NCBI GenBank assembly: GCA_964036315.1
Contig: OZ038485.1
Coordinates: 94,349,086 to 94,413,085, forward strand
Origin: Acanthosepion esculentum
Lineage: Eukaryota > Mollusca > Cephalopoda > Sepiida > Sepiidae
Direction of reading: 5' to 3'
DNA: 64,000 nucleotides
A program made the translations under genes and the position numbers. The notes beneath the pieces were generated by a model. That model was not told where the DNA came from. It saw only the letters and a list, made by a program, of their open reading frames with translations, and ran no database searches. This document shows positions 43,913 through 55,440 of this stretch, in pieces; positions within the stretch are counted from its first letter, which is position 1; each line of letters starts with the position of its first letter.

Positions 43913-45219
43913 ATGGTAGCCGTTTCTCGACAAGGAAACATTTGGCATTCGTTGACCGAGCAGCCAGTACTGCTTTCAGTTGACATTCATGAAATCTTTC
44001 TCTTAAAACAACTTTCCAGGTAAAGTACAATAGCTGTTATCGCACGTTCTTGTACTGACAGTGGTTGCCTTCCTAACATATTATTATTAGTGTGGTGTCT
44101 ATATAGGTAAAATGAGATAGAAAGATAAATACAATGAGATAGATAGATAGATTCGAAAAGACAGATTGAAAAACTATTTAAGTTATCCATTTTTTCAAAT
44201 CAAAACAATTGATGCAAGTATTAACTTGTTTCATTACATCAAATAACGATCATTGTATAATTATTCGATATGTACTGAATAGCCCGACGTGTATCTCCGA
44301 TTCTTACAAAACTTTGGCCCAGAAATCGATAGTCTTTATTGATAAATTCTGCTCCTACTTTTAGGCTTTCTTCAAAGCTCTTGGATCGTAAAATTTCTTA
44401 AATGGCCATTTTGAGAAGAGAAAAAAAAAGCTTCATTTTCGTTGCAAATTACTTTTTTTTCTTTTCTGTAAAGTAAATGTTTGTGATTCTTGCGTTGTTT
44501 AAATATCTTCTTTTATGTCATATCACGGCTCTCTACAACTGCCTGTCTTCTATTGCACTAAATAAACACTGACCCCGTATCTTTTATATGTGTACCTTTT
44601 CTGCCACAAAAAGTCGTTAATGGTTTAGCAACATTTTCCCTTTATTCAATATTTCGCTCACATCCCTGTTACTGCCTTATGCGATATTATTGACACCCAC
44701 CTGAAGAGATGGTTTTATCTCGGACTCAAGTTTTTCGCTTTAATAGCCAGCAGCTGGTCCTTTTTGAAGTCTAGTTTTGTAGGCGATATCCACTTTGGAG
44801 ATGGGAAGTGAAGGAATGGATGCGGCATTTTTGGAGATCAAGTGGCAATAGAACCGGAAATAGGGTATATCCGGGCGAGTTCTGGTCTGCTCTTGACGGG
44901 AGACGGACTCATCCGTCGCGTGGTTCCTGTGTCGTCATTCATATTGCCAGCCAACACGTCAGGGTGAGTAGATGGGCGAGAAGGTGGCAGAGGGGAAGAG
45001 TTGAGGAGTTGAGCGGAATTTGTCCCAAATATCACCTACTTATCCATGTAGACATGGCAGGCGAAGCCCTGAATAAAAAAAAATTAAAAAAACTATGTTC
45101 GCATTTATGAAGTAAGTGTAATTTACGAAATACTCAACAAACGAATTTGATAAAGTTCTCAATAAACGGTAAGAAAAGGAAGAAAAAGGATAGGACAAAA
45201 TAATACTAAGCAAACAATA
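43913..45219. other. No gene recognised
   Basis: A 100-codon frame at 44808-45110 ends in an A-rich stretch with AATAAA (about 45070), which could mark a retrotransposed 3' end, but I recognise no family. Confidence 0.35.
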
Positions 45220-45600
45220 TGGCGGACTCTCCCGTCGTATGAAGGTCAAACAGCTCAGGAACCGACAGCCAGACACCAGCACATATGATATGATTACAGT
45301 GAGGAAGTCTTTGTGCAGAACCAGCCACACTTTTTGAACGGCCAAATACAGGGACATGGTGCACTACGACCCTCCGCAGGTTTTGAATTCACAGTTGTCC
45401 TTCTCCTAGTCCAGTTTCCATCAAAGATTATAGAACCCAATCTGTCCTGCTATTTACCCATGGAGGGAGAAGACGAGGATTCATACCTTTCCCAAGGGTA
45501 TTAGCACGTAAGTGAATGTAATGGATTCGACTGGAACTCAAACTCGGCTCTCCGATTCCTCAATCCGTGCCTCTATTCACTACTCCACCGTGCCTGCTCT
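45220..45600 (-). mobile_element. tRNA-derived SINE S1, long form
   Basis: The minus-strand head lies near 45590 and the body runs to GAGAGTCCGCCATATTG near 45235. About 350 bases match 47085-47430 in opposite orientation, including ACACCAGCACATATGAT and GACCCTCCGCAGGTTTTGAA. Confidence 0.75.
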
Positions 45601-45979
45601 TGCAAACAATATATATGCAAGTTTAAACTCCGCAAAGCAACAGTAATAAGGCAAAATGTTCACAAAGTAAGAATTGTGTTCGCGCACAAAAGGGAAACAG
45701 TCACGTGATTGTAGCCTTCTGACTTCAAAACAAAAATGAACATAAGTATGGCAGATGAGACTGAGAAGTGGTCCGTTTTTATTGGTTATGAAGAAATCCT
45801 CGCATTCATTCACCTGCAGAATTTGTCGATCAATTTGGGGAGGTTTTGTAGCAGCGTTCTTATTTCTCAATTTGGCGTTTGTCATTCATCTTGTTGCCTT
45901 GTAAGCATGCAGCTGACCCTTCCCCAGCTTTCGGTGCACACCAACGAGATCGAGAATCGAAATGCAACGTAGGGTAGTC
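45601..45979. other. No gene recognised
   Basis: No repeat or exon signal that I can support. Confidence 0.4.
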
Positions 45980-46230
45980 ATTGGCCTGTTTGTGGAAAAC
46001 TTGGGCGAGAGTCGCGTTGTATGTTTACAACAATGTCTCCAAGCAATTCCATCTGTCTCTTTCTGATTGTAAGTATACGTTTTCTTGTAGTTCTTATTTT
46101 CCTTAAAATTTCCTCGTTTCTCATAAGCAGTACATAATATTCGATGATAAAACTACGACTCTGAGGTTTCAAGTCTCTTCTTAATCCGTGAACAGATTGT
46201 CCACCATCCATTACTGTATACGAGATTAAA
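45980..46230 (-). pseudogene. LINE-A fragment
   Basis: The minus strand reads VLLMRNEEILRKIRTTRKRI and LTIRKRQMELLGDIV, the N-E-E-V-L...T-I-R-K-R-Q-x-E-x-L-G-H region of LINE-A. Confidence 0.75.
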
Positions 46231-46617
46231 TATCTGTCTATATTTCTGAGATGAGGCATTGTAATTGTTTACACTATTTACATTTTTCGGGCTCTTTTCC
46301 TCATCTTTGTTGCCATATTCACGACGTTTCAGTCGTTATACGCTCCGACCTTCTTCAGTATCTGTCTATATTTCTGAGATGAGGTATTGTAATTATTTAG
46401 ATTATTTACATTTTGGGTACTGTTGTCATTCATCTTTGTTGCCATATTCACGACGTTTCGGTCGTTGTACTCTCCGGCTTTCTTCAGTATCTGTCTATAT
46501 TTCTGAGATGAGGTATTGTAATTATTTACACTATTTACATTGTTCGAGCTGTAGCCCTTATCTTTGTTGCCATATTCACGACGTTTCGGCAGTTATATGC
46601 TCCGGCCTTCTTCAGGA
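46231..46617 (-). repeat. Trimer of 128-bp units, each with a hammerhead-like core
   Basis: Units start at 46231, 46359 and 46488. On the minus strand each has CUGAAGA (46358-46352; 46487-46481; 46615-46609), a GUCG...CGAC-type stem II around a 10-base loop, and GAAACGUCGUGAA. The first two boxes are intact; the site that should be UH reads UG, so cleavage is doubtful. The rest of each unit is AT-rich. A related single unit is at 16039. Confidence 0.65.
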
Positions 46618-46659
46618 GATTGGATTTTCCGTCCGAAACATTTATTTCGCCCACAGGGA

Positions 46660-46825
46660 TATGTTGTTCTAGTTCCACGTGCCATGCCTCTTCTGAATAT
46701 CTCAGTTATCTTCATATAACTCACCTCTCCAAGATTTTTGTTCACAACTCTTTGGGTCAAGTTACTGGATTACTTCAACCAACGCTTTTATCCACTGGGC
46801 TATGTGTCCTTGGGGACATCAGTGT
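46660..46825 (-). mobile_element. tRNA-derived SINE S2, directly upstream of the hammerhead-like trimer
   Basis: The minus strand has ACATAGCCCAGTGGATAAAAG (A box). The body matches 15797-15988 and leads, via GGCACGTGGAACTAGAACA, into the trimer at 46617. Confidence 0.65.
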
Positions 46826-46930
46826 ATGAATTTGGGGGTGGGAATTATAAACTTAATGTCGCAATAATCATTTTTTTAACAGTCTACACCTTGCGTATAT
46901 ATGATATCATTTTGATCACAATAATTTTTA

Positions 46931-47556
<626 letters not shown>

Positions 47557-47800
47557 GCATATGACTTATTAGAATGTATTACTAACAATAAAGTTGATAA
47601 TTATTCTTTTCACTTATGCCGTATTGCTGAATGGTTTCTAATTTTAAGTCATTGTAAAAGTATGCATCCATTTTTAAAAAATTAATAATATATCAAACGT
47701 ACTATTCAGAGCAGATTTTTATGAACTTAATTTTCATTTTGGTTCATGGCAAAAATGATCTAAAATACTTCCATTAGTTCGTTTATACATTAAAATTATG

Positions 47801-47838
<38 letters not shown>

Positions 47839-48056
47839 TATGCCCTCTCTCCCTCTTTCATGCTCGTTCTCTTTTAGGCTTTTTCTGTCTATATTTTATT
47901 TCCTTTCTCACTATTACGTTTTCTTTTATTCTTTTCCTCCCTGACTATATTATTCTCCTTCTCTCTCTCTCTATTCTGTGCTTGCTCTTATTCTCTCTAT
48001 ATATTTAAGTCTTTGAACAAATTATTTCTTTATTATACAAAATATAAGCTGCACAC

Positions 48057-48060
<4 letters not shown>
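47557..48060. repeat. (CT)n tract at 47806-47835 and pyrimidine-rich DNA; family E edge at the end
   Basis: CT units are followed by scattered CTCTCT runs. AAGTCTTTGAACAAATTATTT at about 48007 resembles the family E end. No gene seen. Confidence 0.6.
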
Positions 48061-48108
<48 letters not shown>

Positions 48109-48370
48109 AAGGTAATAAATCCGTTGGTATATAATCCAACTGGATCCTAGTAATATAAAATATTAAAACGGAGCCACAAAAAGCGCTCAGTGTATTTATT
48201 ATACAGAGCAAATAAATATCAGTAAACCATAAAATGCATAATTACCTCATATGGGTTATAGATCTATTTCAACAGACGAAAACTTCGTCAGTCTTATTCA
48301 ACCCCGGTATACAGCCTGAGTTCGTGTCGGAATTAGGAATTTAACTGTGACAGCTATCGAAAAATTAATA
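48061..48370 (-). repeat. (TA)n and repeat homologous to 2745-3130
   Basis: Inverted match: GGTAATAAATCCGTTGGTAT, ATCCTAGTAATATAAAATAT, ACGAAAACTTCGTCAGTCTT and GGAATTAGGAATTTAACTG all occur in the earlier repeat. Confidence 0.65.
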
Positions 48371-49295
48371 CAGAAATTATTCATTTCAATTTTTCAGTCA
48401 GACGAAAGGCACAAGACAGTGTTCAGGAGAGGGTGGAAGGTATTAGCATTGAAGGGAAGAAGTTTTATAAAATTAATCCCGGAAATTAACCGTATGATAT
48501 TAAATTGGGGTTATATGAAGAAAGAAGTATTCATTTGAAACTAAGAGAGAAATTAAAAGTTTTTTTTTAAATTTTTATAGAGATAAGGTTAAGTTTAAAA
48601 TACAAGATCCTACTTAAAAATACTCTTCCAAAGATAAATTATACTTAAAAGTGAAATATATTTAATAAATTAAAAATAACTGATTGAAACATTGAAATGG
48701 ATAATTTCTGCATTATTTTTTTAAGGGGTAGAACTTACATGAAGCCGTCTTATACACGATTATATGCGGTATTGTATTTGCCTGTCACAAAAAAAAAGAC
48801 TGCTACACGTTCTTAAACAACCAGGAAGAGAATCAAAACATTTTTTTTTCACAATTAAAGAGTATTATGTTTCATTGAAGTATTTTATTTTAAAATGTTT
48901 GTCAGTAACGTTAGCCTTATCGAACAGTGTCGAGTTTCCAGAAGTCAATTGCTCTCGGCTCATACAAAGGGAGGCAAGAGCACATGTTCGTTAAACCAAA
49001 AACACGTCTTATAAACCTTCCGGAAAAAATAAGGCTGACACTAAGTATAGACAAAGTCTTTTATATATTGTTCGTATCAACTGGTGGACAGACTTGCTTT
49101 TAAGACGCGAAATTATACTGCGAGTGAACAGTAATGCTATGTGATATTGGCAAGCCACTCAAAGTAGTTGGGTTACTGAATTTCTTTGTTGTGTGAACAT
49201 AATAGGAGGAAGTTACGTTCAGATTATGGAGGAGGTCACGTGCGGATATAAATCCACCTACTCACTCTTCAACTATGGGTTAATTAATACAACTT
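48371..49295. other. No gene recognised
   Basis: AT-rich DNA. The short frames at 48347-48538 and 48764-48994 have no motif I recognise. Confidence 0.4.
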
Positions 49296-49299
49296 TTAT

Positions 49300-49410
49300 C
49301 AGAAAATCAACATCATCTCCAAAAGAAACTGTTACAGTTCAAAAATATTTGCTGGCTTGAAATAACCCGCAAGAGGTTGATGAATCGTCAAAAAATCAGT
49401 CGAACCTTGA
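49300..49410 (+). repeat. Short interspersed repeat (second copy at 57230-57330)
   Basis: The two copies share AAAATATTT.CTGGCTT, AATAACC.GCAA.AGGTTGAT and AAAAA.CA in order, over about 100 bases. Confidence 0.55.
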
Positions 49411-49419
49411 GCCAGCCAA

Positions 49420-49700
49420 CGTTGGTTTGTTTTGGTTTGGTTTGGGGTTTTTTTATGGCATAACTATTGGTTATTTAATACCGACTAGATTTTTATTGCT
49501 GATAATATTTTTTATCTATCTATCTATCTCAGTATATATTGGTTTGGTTTGGTTTGTTTTACGGTATATCATCCTCTATGGGTTATTTAATGCCGACAAG
49601 ATTTTTACTGCTGGTAATATTTTTTTTTCAAAAACGTATTGCTGGTAATAATTTTTGGCTTCAAAAATTCATTGCTGGTATTAAAACTTATTTTTACACT
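49420..49700 (+). repeat. Diverged tandem duplication, GGTTT-rich
   Basis: Two copies share GGTTTGGTTTGG, GGTTATTTAAT.CCGAC and AGATTTTTA.TGCTG.TAATA; a third partial copy of the TTGCTGGTAAT block follows. Confidence 0.65.
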
Positions 49701-50419
49701 TTCATAGTGTTTCGACCCCAGTTTGGGGGAGGGTCAACTATTTGGCCATAGCTGGGACCCTAACAGGTGCTACCACCCCTGGCCATGGTGGACTTGGGAA
49801 CACCAGCTATTATGAGGTGGTTCCACACTCCTCAAAACCTCCTGATCAGAGACCTTGCTGTCGGATGTAGTTTATCTTCTTACCCAGGACACGGATGCAG
49901 TTTATCGTCTTAACCAGGACGGGCCAACGTTGTGACAAGAAAGAAGTGGGCGACTGACATATTTGACCGACTCTTGAACTTTTGCTGCTGCATCATTTAT
50001 TCAAATTTTTTTTCAATAGCAGCAAATTTTAGATCTGGAGAGCCAAGCATTCTACAAGGATACAGTGCGTAGGGGATTTTTAGTTATGAAGTTTGGAGCT
50101 ATCCGGTGCACTGGGTGTTCCGAGTTCCTCTAATATACCGTCAACATAGGCATAGCATGTTACTAGCAGTATAACCCGTCTTCGACCAGGTCTTTCATTA
50201 CTGAGAATTTTTGCTGTTCAATTTGAAAAGTTTGTGTAAAGTCATCCCCCCCGAAAATCAATATTAGTAACAACAATTGTGTGCAACTGAGGTACATCCC
50301 CAAATGGGGGTGTTAACAATTTGAAGGGGGGGCTGAAACGGCCGTTTTTGCGTTCTCAATCTTGTTTCAGCCTCACACGCAGCAGCAGTTGAAGAGGTGT
50401 TTCTCCTCAGCTTTTGATC
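49701..50419. other. No gene recognised
   Basis: The TGGCCATAGCTGGGACCC to GGACTTGGGAACACC stretch (49743-49805) is GC-richer and repeat-like, but has no partner in this window. Confidence 0.35.
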
Positions 50420-50825
50420 ATCATTATCAGCATCGCCCTCAGAAGCGTTCGGATGAAAACTGTGGAAACGCATAAACAACATCCAATCACACACACACAC
50501 ACATACATACACACACACATTTTGAGAATTATAGATATAGATAATATTGTAATAACTTAAGCTATATATTTTTATTAAAATTTTTATGAAAGATATATAT
50601 CCAGGAACAGATAGTAAATAGTAAAACGTTGCTGAGAGTTATAATGGACAGGAAATAGGGGAGAGCCATTGTCGCCAACAATTTGGACTCAAAACCGGCA
50701 CTGAAGAATTATCTATCAAACAAAAAGAATTCATCGAAATCGGATGAAAACTGTGGAAACGCATCGGATCGCGTACACACATATACATACACACACACAT
50801 TTTGAGAATTATAGATATAGATAGG
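50420..50825 (+). repeat. Two copies of a repeat end ending in GATA-like tail
   Basis: GGATGAAAACTGTGGAAACGC, a CA/CATA tract, then TTTTGAGAATTATAGATATA occur at about 50451-50545 and 50742-50822. The ATAGATATAGATA end resembles RTE-type LINE 3' ends. Between the copies I see nothing. Confidence 0.55.
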
Positions 50826-51112
50826 GAAATGGAATGAGCGAACCGAGTTCAAATTTCGGGTTAGTCATTTGCTTTCACTTTCTCACAAATACCCTGGGAA
50901 AGGTTAAAATTTTTCTCATTTTCAACCACCACCACCACCACCATCAGTTAAGTGGAAATAGCAGTATTGGCTGAGCGTTCTAACCTTATTGATTAGTGGG
51001 AGAAAGTGGGGGGGCACCAATCTAAGAGGAAGACTACTCTGAATTCCAAACCGTAGAGAAGACAACAGGAAACCACTCCTCTATCTTTCCCAAGAAGTCA
51101 TTTCAGATAATA
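50826..51112 (+). mobile_element. Worn SINE with B box
   Basis: CGAGTTCAAATTTCGGG (50846) and ACCCTGGGAAAGGT (50890) match the S1 head/body on the plus strand; an ACC repeat follows. Confidence 0.45.
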
Positions 51113-51659
51113 CAGAGTGCGATGGATAAATTTTCGCCATTTTACATTCTTAATTTCGGGCGTGTGTGTTGTTTGTTTTTGAATTTGTTGTTGTGCTACC
51201 CTGTGTCAAGAGGGTGCTGCTGGAAAACCCTATGGACTCTGCACCATGCTACACAAGCAGGAGAACCCGGTCATTGTTGTCAGTCAATTTCTTCGACCCT
51301 TACATGTGGCCACATAACTCTCCAGACTGCAACCCCCCACCCCACTTCATTAGGATGTGTGGAGCGCAGTTGGGCAATAGACCAATAAAACTCCTTGTAA
51401 CACCAAAGGTGAACTGAAGGCAAGGATTATGGCAGCATTCACCAACTTAAACAAGGAGACCATCCAGAAGAGATGCAGCAGATTCCGAAGTCGCCTGGAA
51501 GCCGTGGTTGAAGCCAATGTGGATTTTATTGAATAAATTTACTCTTTAGTATTTCAAGATATTTTTGTGTAATTTTGGTAAATATATCTGTTAAAATGAG
51601 ACGTCATTGTTATTTTCATGTTTGCTTAATTTAGAAGACAATTTATCCATCGCACCCTG
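51113..51659 (+). mobile_element. Mariner-like element, internally deleted, copy 2
   Basis: Terminal repeats CAGAGTGCGATGGATAAATT and AATTTATCCATCGCACCCTG are flanked by TA (51111-51112; 51660-51661). Plus frames encode CYTSRRTRSLLSVNFFDPYM, then SPDCNPPPHF and LKARIMAAFTNLNKETIQKR. The S-P-D-x-N-P motif holds the third catalytic aspartate region. Deleted for the first two thirds of the gene. Confidence 0.85.
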
Positions 51660-52557
51660 TAAATAAAAGGAATCTCAGAAAAGTACTAATTTGAATTCCC
51701 AGCCGTGGAGAAAGCAATGGGAAACCACGACACTATCTTTCCAAAAAATGCGTGGCAAATCATAGATAGTAAAGAAAAGGACAATGATTGTCTATGTCCG
51801 AAGTTCGATGGCATTTTAAAAAAAAAATGTCATGTTGAGGAAAAGACTGCTATTAAAATTTTGACGTAGGCAACTGAACAGGCACAGTAATCTTCGTGGA
51901 GATTGGACATTTAGATGCAATGAACTTTCATAATCCTTTCAGTCAAAAGCAGGTTTGTTTGATCGGTTATAAGAAAAATCAAAAATCCTGTGTCCTCTGG
52001 AGAGCTAATTAATATTTTGCGTGCATCCTGGGTCGGTGCTTCACATAAAAGTTGCACAACTCGCTTTTTGCACGCTAGGACGAGTCACAATTTGTCGATA
52101 AATCGACAATTGCACATTACTAAATGTTTTTGTCAAGCTGATAATATGAAATAAATGAAGTTTGATACAATCTGGCTGCCTACTTGCGAGATTTCTCACA
52201 CTTATAGTTTAGTTACAGTTGTCAAAGAATAAGACTATATTTTCTATTAATTTGATACCAAATTATCATAAAATATAATTGTTTTTAGAGGACAGTAAAC
52301 TGAGAAGAAAAATAAACGTCACTTATTACTTTGACCTTTCGAATTAATTTGAAAAAAAAAAAAACAAATATCCCATGATTTCGTTTCTGGCGTAAGTATC
52401 GATTGAGGAAAAGCACTTAATATAAAGTTTCTCTTACAATCACTGTTTATTTCACAACAGGGTGATTGAAAAGTAACTCCTGTTTTATGTATAATGGACT
52501 CTCCCGTCTCGTAAACATTATAGTTAAACGGAACAGTCCATCATACATAAAAGTGTT
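51660..52557. other. No gene recognised
   Basis: No repeat family or coding signal that I can support. Confidence 0.4.

Positions 52558-52639
<82 letters not shown>
52558..52639. repeat. (CT)n(TA)n microsatellite
   Basis: About 12 CT units followed by about 29 TA units. TGGACTCTCCCGTCT at about 52496 is an S1 tail block. Confidence 0.95.
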
Positions 52640-52644
<5 letters not shown>

Positions 52645-52722
52645 GTAACGTAAATCATTCAAACGAAAAACAAATACTGAATACGTATTTGTTTTTCGTT
52701 TGAATGATTTACGTTACATAAA
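52640..52722. repeat. Perfect 38-bp inverted repeat
   Basis: 52640-52677 and 52685-52722 are exact inverted copies around a 7-base loop (TGAATAC). The arm starts TTTATGTAACGTAAATC. Confidence 0.95.
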
Positions 52723-52759
52723 TTGAATACGCACTACAAAACCGATATATATATATATT

Positions 52760-52813
<54 letters not shown>

Positions 52814-52832
52814 AATATATATATATCGGTTT

Positions 52833-52881
<49 letters not shown>
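52723..52881. repeat. Second inverted repeat around (TA)n tracts
   Basis: ACAAAACCGATATATATA (52736) is inverted at about 52816-52838, with TTTGTATA/TATACAAA inside; TA tracts fill the middle and the right flank. Confidence 0.85.
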
Positions 52882-52882
<1 letters not shown>

Positions 52883-53130
52883 GAAATAGACGAAGCCCGA
52901 CAATTATTTTAAGACCTTTCTTATGTTTATACGTTCTTTTTATAGATACAAATATTTAAGTAAATGTTCTGTTTATAATAAACAGTATTAACGATATTTA
53001 TTGGCCTGAATGTCTGAGAAATTTTCATAGAAAATATGCGTCCTCCGAGAGAAATGAATCTGTATCCTATACGGAACCATCTTATAGCCTGACGTGCTTT
53101 ACCAATTGAGTAAATTCAACCTTGCTAACC
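52882..53130 (-). mobile_element. tRNA-derived SINE S4 with (TA)n tail
   Basis: On the minus strand the head ACTCAATTGGTAAAGCACG (about 53120-53102) looks like a tRNA D arm with A box; GATTCATTTCTCTCGG may be the worn B-box arm. The body ends at the TA tract near 52880. It matches 28536-28745. Confidence 0.65.
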
Positions 53131-53324
53131 GAAACGCTCGTCTGTGAGGGCAGTAATGAAAAACAGTTAATTAATGAAATATACTTTTGTTTTTTAAATC
53201 AATATACAAATTAGTTAAGCATGAAAAGTGATATTGCCTAGACGTCAATAATAAATAATACAGATATTGAGCTTTTAATGTGTAAATTACTGTAAAGTAG
53301 TTTATAACACACCATTTATCATCT

Positions 53325-53397
53325 CTCAGTTGCGTCTCTGTCTTTGGGCAGGGTGCACTCAGGGGCGACTCCATCAAAGGACAGAGTCGCAACTGAG
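53325..53397. ncRNA. 73-nt hairpin with 22-bp stem, precursor-miRNA-like shape
   Basis: CTCAGTTGCGTCTCTGTCTT (to 53346) pairs with AAAGGACAGAGTCGCAACTG (to 53397), with one mismatch and one bulge, around a loop of about 28 bases. Shape and size would fit a pre-miRNA, but a transposon palindrome is as likely. I do not recognise a known miRNA seed. Confidence 0.35.
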
Positions 53398-53620
53398 GGA
53401 AATTATACTGAGAGGTGCCAGCCCTGGGGAACGGCTGTCCGAGGTCGCACCCTCTCATTGCACCAGAGAGGGGGATCGCTGCTCGCACCGAGGCCAGCGC
53501 AACTGACGGTTGCTGGGGTTCGGGAATTTTTGTTCCTAGCCCGGGTGTACGCGCTCGGGATCCCGACCTTGTGTCACAACCTAACCTCGTGGGGGAGGAG
53601 GGGGGAGTAAATACAAATTA
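53398..53620. other. GC-rich island with further hairpins, unrecognised
   Basis: It is clearly GC-richer than its flanks, and two overlapping frames are open (53344-53610; 53415-53708). GGAATTTTTGTTCC followed by a CCCGGG...CTCGGG hairpin resembles an snRNA Sm site plus 3' stem, but the rest matches no snRNA I know. Confidence 0.3.
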
Positions 53621-53794
53621 CTATACAGTAAATTTGGGGCATTTAATCCCAGAATTCGCGGGAGAATTTCTCATTTATTCATATAGAAGGTCTTGTGTTC
53701 GTAAATAAAGTTATTCTCAAAGTTTCCTTTCAATTTCTTTCTTTCTTCTCTTTGCTAATATGAATATGCACTCGATATAGCTTGCGTATAGCGG

Positions 53795-53960
53795 GGCTGG
53801 TGGCTTGGTGGAATTACTGAAGACATTGTTTTCCGCATGACACATTAGAGTCGATCCAAGGCCGAACCCATCGCTATGTCGTCAGTTTGTGTTTAAATGT
53901 CGCCATAGTGTCAGTAAAATGGTACTTGTGTCATACAGTACACACACACACACACACATA
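53795..53960 (+). mobile_element. tRNA-like SINE head with (CA)n(TA)n tail
   Basis: GGTGGCTTGGTGGAATTACTG (A box) and GAGTCGATCCAAGG (B box, 53848) are about 35 bases apart. The sequence ends in a CA/TA tract at 53940. Confidence 0.5.
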
Positions 53961-53994
53961 TATATATATGTGTATGTATGTATGTATGTATGTA

Positions 53995-54245
53995 TGTATG
54001 TACCTTGGCTTCACCATCACTGACAACCTCTCCTTAGACGCAGAGATTAACAAGAAAATCGGGAAGGTAACCACAACACTTGCGCACCTCACAAAACGTC
54101 TGTGGACCAATCCCAAGCTGTCGGTGAAGACCAAGATGGTAGTGTACAACGTCTGCGTTATCAGCACACTGCTATATGGCAGCGAGGCGTGGACCACGTA
54201 CGACAAGCAAGAAAGGCATCTGAATACCTTTCACATGAGAATTTT
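53995..54245 (+). pseudogene. LINE-C fragment
   Basis: An open plus frame reads YLGFTITDNLSLDAEINKKI, GKVTTTLAHLTKRLWTNPKL, SVKTKMVVYNVCVISTLLYG, SEAWTTYDKQERHLNTFHMR. It is the region after the reverse transcriptase palm of a widespread LINE group. It is the best-preserved LINE peptide in the window but is truncated at both ends. Confidence 0.9.
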
Positions 54246-54289
54246 TTGTGGAAGAGTTAACTTTTGCATGGTTTATAAAATGTTGTATA

Positions 54290-54645
54290 ATAGCTCTTTT
54301 GTAATAGGACATTCACTTTTATAGTCAAGAGTGAACGTGTTTATGGTAGTTTTTTTTTATATATATATGGGGAGGTAGTAAATGTATTATTATTGGTGTC
54401 TATCACTGCATCAAGAAAAGGAATTGTTATTAAGTTCATGTGAATTTAAGAACGGAGTTTTTTGGAAGATTTTTTGGTAGTTCAAGTATTTCATCTATGT
54501 TTTTTAACTATGATTAGAATATCATCTACATATCGTAGGTAGATAGAGGGATTTTTTATTGGTATTAAATATCTTATTTCAAGGTTAGTCATATAGAAGT
54601 TACTAAATGTTGGTTCCAGAACTGAACCCATATAATGTATATTTG
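54290..54645 (-). pseudogene. Penelope-like reverse transcriptase palm
   Basis: The minus strand reads MGSVLGPTFSNFYMTNLEIR then SIYLRYVDDILI, with the catalytic Y-V-D-D at 54532-54521, and a following L-N-N-N-x-x-P-F-L-D block. One-base indels break the frame after the palm. Upstream it joins a 5'/terminal repeat segment at 54650, so the N-terminal part is deleted. Confidence 0.85.
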
Positions 54646-54935
54646 GACAGCAACCTTTGTTTCAGACATATTTCCTTGAATATGACAGGCAAGGAAAATG
54701 TGATGAATTTTTGAGTTTTTTTAGTATTCTAAAATTTTTTCCGTTTGGTGCGAGTAAGGAGTTGAAAGATTGTCCGTTGTGTCTATTGTCTCAAGCGCTT
54801 TCGGCCACTTTAACCATTTTAAAAGTTTTTTTTGTTAATTTCTTTTCACGGTTATCTTTTAAGATGTAGTTGTGTGATGCTTATAGAATGTTAGTAGCTA
54901 TTATTTCGAGCCATGCGAAAAGAACGTGGCTGGAA
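54646..54935 (-). repeat. Penelope-like terminal-repeat segment
   Basis: It shares its layout with 63460-63670 (GGCCACTT, GAGTTG/AGAATG, CGCATGG.TCG vs CGCGAAGCTCGG, GCTGGAATTCG vs GCTAGAATTCA). Here it precedes the polymerase; at 63 kb it follows the nuclease. That fits the tandem terminal repeats of Penelope-like elements. Confidence 0.55.
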
Positions 54936-54936
54936 T

Positions 54937-54940
<4 letters not shown>

Positions 54941-55003
<63 letters not shown>

Positions 55004-55221
55004 AAGAAAGAACAATAATATATATAATCCGGGGTTCTTATAGATTTTTTTTATTTTTACTCAATGTAAATTTACAGAGCATTAATATTATAAATTAACT
55101 GATTTAAAATATGGTTTTTCGCTACACAGTAATAACCATGTTTCAAAAATGGAAGCTAAAAGCTTCGAATTTAATTTTGTAATTAAATTAAATACATTAG
55201 TTCCATTTCATCCTCAAGTAA

Positions 55222-55284
<63 letters not shown>

Positions 55285-55440
55285 ATTAACTGATTTAAAA
55301 TATGTTTTTTGCTACTACACAGTAATAACTATGTTTCAAAAATAGAAGCTAAAAACTTCGAATTTAATTTTGTAATTAAATTAAAAACATTAGTTCCATT
55401 TCATTCACAAGCGAAATTGGAAGTAACTTATTTCTTTAAA
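54941..55440 (+). repeat. (TA)n tracts and a 130-bp duplicated block
   Basis: TATAAATTAACTGATTTAAAATATG to ACATTAGTTCCATTTCAT occurs at about 55082-55215 and 55279-55410, separated by a TA tract (55229-55279). Another TA tract lies at 54941-54998. Confidence 0.85.

Noticed and set aside
53510..53575. Possible spliceosomal snRNA 3' end (Sm-like site plus stem)
   Set aside because: The upstream sequence matches no U1, U2, U4, U5, U6, U11 or U12 features I know; kept only as an observation.
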